Positions 60,287 through 64,000 of a stretch of 64,000 nucleotides of DNA are shown here, piece after piece (position 1 is the first letter of the stretch; every line of letters begins with the position of its first letter). Both the position numbers and the translations under genes were made by a program. The DNA is taken from NCBI RefSeq assembly GCF_019320115.1, contig NC_089594.1:20190880-20254879 (forward strand). The letters are read 5' to 3'. This DNA is from Miscanthus floridulus. Lineage: Eukaryota > Streptophyta > Magnoliopsida > Poales > Poaceae. The notes under the pieces were generated by a model, which saw only the letters and a list, made by a program, of their open reading frames with translations, had not been told where the DNA came from and did not search any database.

Positions 60287-62649
60287 GCCGATAGCACATA
60301 GTTTAGACTATATACCTTGGAGGATACAAACTAGAACAGACAACTGAAATTCATGTACAAACTAGCACAAAGTACTGAGTTGCATTGCATGCACCTACTA
60401 ATTACATAAGAAAACTAAGCTGACGAGGAGTGGCGGACAACACTAATATACTAGCTTGTCTACCAACCGTGCTTGTAATTCATAGATAAATTTAGAGGGA
60501 CATATATCTAAATCAAAGTGGCTTATTGTTGCGGTCTCTCTAATTTCTTTATACAAGCCCATCAACCTATGCTCTGATACACTGGCCTAGAATTTTACGT
60601 TACATAAGTATTAAAAAGTTTTTGTGAACAAATTTAGTACATAGAACTAATCAAAATTGCTTATATTTTTGTCTCCCTCTCTCTCTCATTCATTTCTTAA
60701 CAAAAATACCCATTTATATATCTATACTATCTTTGTGGTTGTGATAACTTATCAATTACACTATTTGTGTTTTCATCATTTGCATTGTACCTCTATGGAT
60801 CTTTAATATGTATTTAGTTTAAATCGTAGCTTAAGTTATTACGACTCTGGTTATTGCGTCCTTATTTTTATATCATGGATCGGCTTTTGATCTTATTAGT
60901 TATTGCAATTTTTATCTACATGTTAAGTTGATATTGTGCTTATAGTATATTTTATTCATAATTTTCATTTTATATGTTTTATTTAACAATGGACATGATT
61001 ATAGGTCCTAAGGTTGTACTCTTAGTCACTAAAATAGCACATACAGTTATTTTACCATGCAACATATGACACTTAGATGTTGAATTTCCTCTATGAAAGG
61101 ACTGCATGTGCAGTAGTACTGTTTTATATGTGATAAAATGAATGCTTAGTATTGATATATCACAATGTTTCAATTAAAACATATAAAATTATCTAAAGTA
61201 ACATCTCAAAATTTATCATAGAGAATTTGTGAGGCAATTATTTAAATGAAAAATTTAGGGGCTTACTATAAATTATCTTTATAATAGCAAGTGTGGGTAG
61301 TTTAAAAGTAAATTTAGGGGTTACTTTATGCATTTTTATAACCACAGAAGTGGGTAACTTTTTAGGAAACAAAATAGATCTGACAACTATAAAAATATAG
61401 ACCCGAAAGCTGTTATTGGCAATTATGATTACGAGTCTACAAAATTGATAGTGAAACTATTCTAATTTCTATGAGAATTTCAAGGGTTTATATTTTTTTT
61501 CCATATTGTGTGCACGTGAGGATCAACGTGGAGGCTCTATTGAAGACCTCCTAACGTGGAGGCTCTATTGAAGACCTCCAGTTATAGTAGTATTAAGATT
61601 CTAACATGCAACTCATATGTATATGTGCATGCTCTCATCTTTGCCTTGTTGTCATAGACTTTACTTACCAATTATTTTATACATTTTTTCATCCCTATTC
61701 TTAGTGTTCTCCTTTGTATCGTGCCTCTATGTGGGTTTTCCATGTGTTAGTTTAAATCTTAGCATATGTGTTTGATGTATAGATATGATCATCGCATCAT
61801 GCTTACATATACACGTGGTATGAATCCTGACACAAAGTCATGTATATATACTTGAATTATAGTTTTCCAAATATGAAAATTTTTAAAAATGATAATTTAG
61901 AAGAGTATATATATAAATACTTTGGGATATTTTCATTAATGACATATGTATGTAAGTTAAAAGAAAAATTGGCAGGGTTAATTAATTCAAGATATTTTTA
62001 CTAAGACCAAAGGTGGGTAATTGAAATATTAGAGTATTTTGGTAATTGAAGAGATAGGTATTGTTTAGAAAACATAATAGACATAATACTATTATTATCG
62101 ATAACGACTAATGTACCAAATCAATGAACAAACTATTTCTAATTGATGTGAGAATTTTCTAGGAACCACCAATTAGTAAGGGCTCAGCATCCATCTTTGA
62201 ATAGGGATTCCCATAGTTCTCAAATGTGGAATATGAGCAAGAGGCTCGTTTGGATCTAGACGACACCTTTTGACAAGTTTGGAGATCTAGATAAAGTCCT
62301 AGGACAAGTGTGGGGAGCTGAAATGGCATTTTGAGAGTGGGACCATGGTGACATCTCATACCAAAGCGATAGGTCGAGATGGCAGACTAGAGAGGAGGTG
62401 AATAGGTCTTCCTAAAACTAATTGTGCCGACTAACTGAAACAAATGCAGAATTAAAACCAAACAAGAACCTTTTACAGTGCAATTTTGTAGACTTGAAAA
62501 TGCATTTTGAAAATTCGGGGACTTGAATGGCATCGTAGGATAAGTCCAGGGACTACTCATCCTTGAGCTTGAGCCTCCTAGTTGGGAAGCTCTCGATGTG
62601 CTGGTACGAGGCAAATGTTCTGCAGCCCAACCGTGGCTATATCCATCTA
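60287..62649. other. AT-rich intergenic DNA, no gene seen
   Basis: Only short open frames. A 28-bp tandem pair lies at 61525-61580. GTGGGTAAC/GTGGGTAGT and TTTAGGGG motifs repeat near 61255-61360 and again near 62000-62060. Confidence 0.5.
61525..61580. repeat. 28-bp direct tandem pair
   Basis: AACGTGGAGGCTCTATTGAA followed by GACCTCCT/GACCTCCA, twice in a row, differing at the last base. Confidence 0.95.
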
Positions 62650-64000
62650 TGTCACACCCGGTTTTAAGAACAAAACCAGATGTACACCATATATGTGATC
62701 AGGAATCAATCACACACATATGACAACAAATTACATAGTATCAAGCACAGTGTTTATTACATATCAAATAATAATACGTACATAGAGACAAAGCACTTAT
62801 CAGAGTAGCGGAATCATAAGTTCTAATCTTCAGCAAAGCCTCCAAACACCACAAGAACGGTTGACTAGGGGTACATACGCCTAGCACTTCTCAGAAAACT
62901 CACTAGCTCCAACATCTGGTACCCATCTGGGATTTTTCCAAAGTAATTGAAAAGTAAAACAAGCGTAAGCATACCATCGCTTAACAAGCATAATATGAGG
63001 AGATGAAGGCTCAAATGGTTTGACACGGCTGAACTGCGGTAAGCAATTTTAGTAGATCATGTTTTACCATTAGAATCTGAGTTGCTATATTATGCTTAAG
63101 CTCCAATTCCCATATGATCAAAGTAATGGCAATAGTACAATAATGATCAAACATGAGCATCAACATCATAGAATACCAGTGTAAGAATCAATTATTCCAT
63201 CAGTTTCCCAAGCCGCTCGTGACCGTGAGCATGGCTGATATACCAGTTTTACACAGAGGTTGTACACTTTCACCATGAGCCATGATTTACCCTTTCGTCC
63301 GAGGTGATCAGCCTCTTGACCCACTACCAATGAAGGTCGGCAGGGTTCACTATGAATTCTTTTCAAAGGTTCGTTTAACAAGTTAGGACCGCTAGATTTT
63401 CAATTGACAAGCAGATGTAGAGCTCCCCTTTCCGATGGCATATTCCACGCAGGCTATACACATAAGGACAGAGGCCGCACTATACTCGACTCGTGAAGCC
63501 CCTTTTGCGCCACGAAGGTAACCTCTAACAAGCTAGAAAAGGTCTTCATACTTAAACTAAAGCCAGAGCCATGTAGCACTCATGGTTGTACTGTAAGTCC
63601 TGAATTGTGCTCATAGATAAGTCCTTAGGGATTCCATGTTGCTAAAAAAATCACATTTTAAACATCATTGCATATGCCATTAGCCAATATTATGGAGGTT
63701 TCATCATTAAAGTAGAGCAACTAGCAAGAACTACCCATATGCATAAACCCAGTAGGTAGCAAGGAACAAGGTAACAAAAGTATACTAGGTAATGTCCTTA
63801 ATGTTTCATCGTATTAGACACATGCACATGAAAAGATGATTATAATGTTATTAGGTAATAAGGAGCCTCATATTGTACTTGCCATAACACTTGCTCAAAC
63901 TTTCTCAAACATTAGCATATGGTCAACACCTCTTCTGGTCTTCAGCGCTCACGGACAGTCTTACTTTTATTCGCAGATCGTAGCACACTAAGCACACCAG
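62650..64000. mobile_element. LTR-like sequence, start only
   Basis: Begins TGTCACACCCGGTTTTAAG, a start seen in grass Ty3/gypsy-type LTRs, and continues with no coding frame to the window edge. The other LTR, primer-binding site and TSD are not visible. Family from memory. Confidence 0.35.

Overview
The window is plant nuclear DNA, most likely from a grass of the panicoid type (sorghum, Miscanthus, Setaria and relatives). The evidence is: a spliced class III peroxidase gene with plant GT-AG introns; dense CACTA (En/Spm) DNA transposons carrying the TTTAGTCCCGG and TTTGCCGAGTGCC subterminal hairpin families common in grasses; Tourist/PIF-like MITEs with TAA target duplications; and a tRNA-derived SINE. 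I cannot name the species. There is no prokaryotic gene organisation; all operon-like appearance comes from gene cassettes inside transposons, which are all on the minus strand.

Layout. 1-1579 is the right end of a CACTA element with three tandem 347-bp fold-back repeats. 1580-4097 is unannotated DNA with two MITEs. 4098-8227 is a 4.1-kb CACTA element with a decayed TnpA-like (Transposase_24 type) gene. 9011-20319 is an 11.3-kb CACTA element (TSD TCA) with decayed TnpA/Ulp1, TNP2 and GRF zinc-finger genes. 20323-20855 is a short relic-rich stretch. 20856-40008 and 40009-59168 are two almost identical tandem copies of a 19.15-kb segment. Each copy holds a PIF-like element, a LINE-like retrosequence, one intact peroxidase gene, a SINE, and a 12.1-kb CACTA element (TSD CCT) nested inside an older small CACTA-like element (TSD GTT). 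The older element is complete only around the second copy (46703-60283). 60284-62649 is AT-rich DNA without recognised genes, and from 62650 an LTR-like sequence runs towards the window end.

How the parts work together. The only host genes I can support are the two peroxidase copies, which predict identical 329-residue secreted proteins. The 12.1-kb CACTA elements carry two leftward transcription units. One, driven from the right end, encodes a GRF zinc-finger/transmembrane protein and a TNP2-type transposase. The other, driven from an internal promoter that has its own hairpin cluster, encodes a TnpA-like DNA-binding region followed by a Ulp1-type (C48) cysteine protease. The transposase genes carry breaks. 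Many differences between the two copies are C-to-T changes concentrated in the transposon. Others are one-base insertions that look like two alternative bases written side by side, so some frameshifts may be assembly artefacts.

All statements are by-eye readings of sequence. Family names come from remembered motifs and no database search was run.
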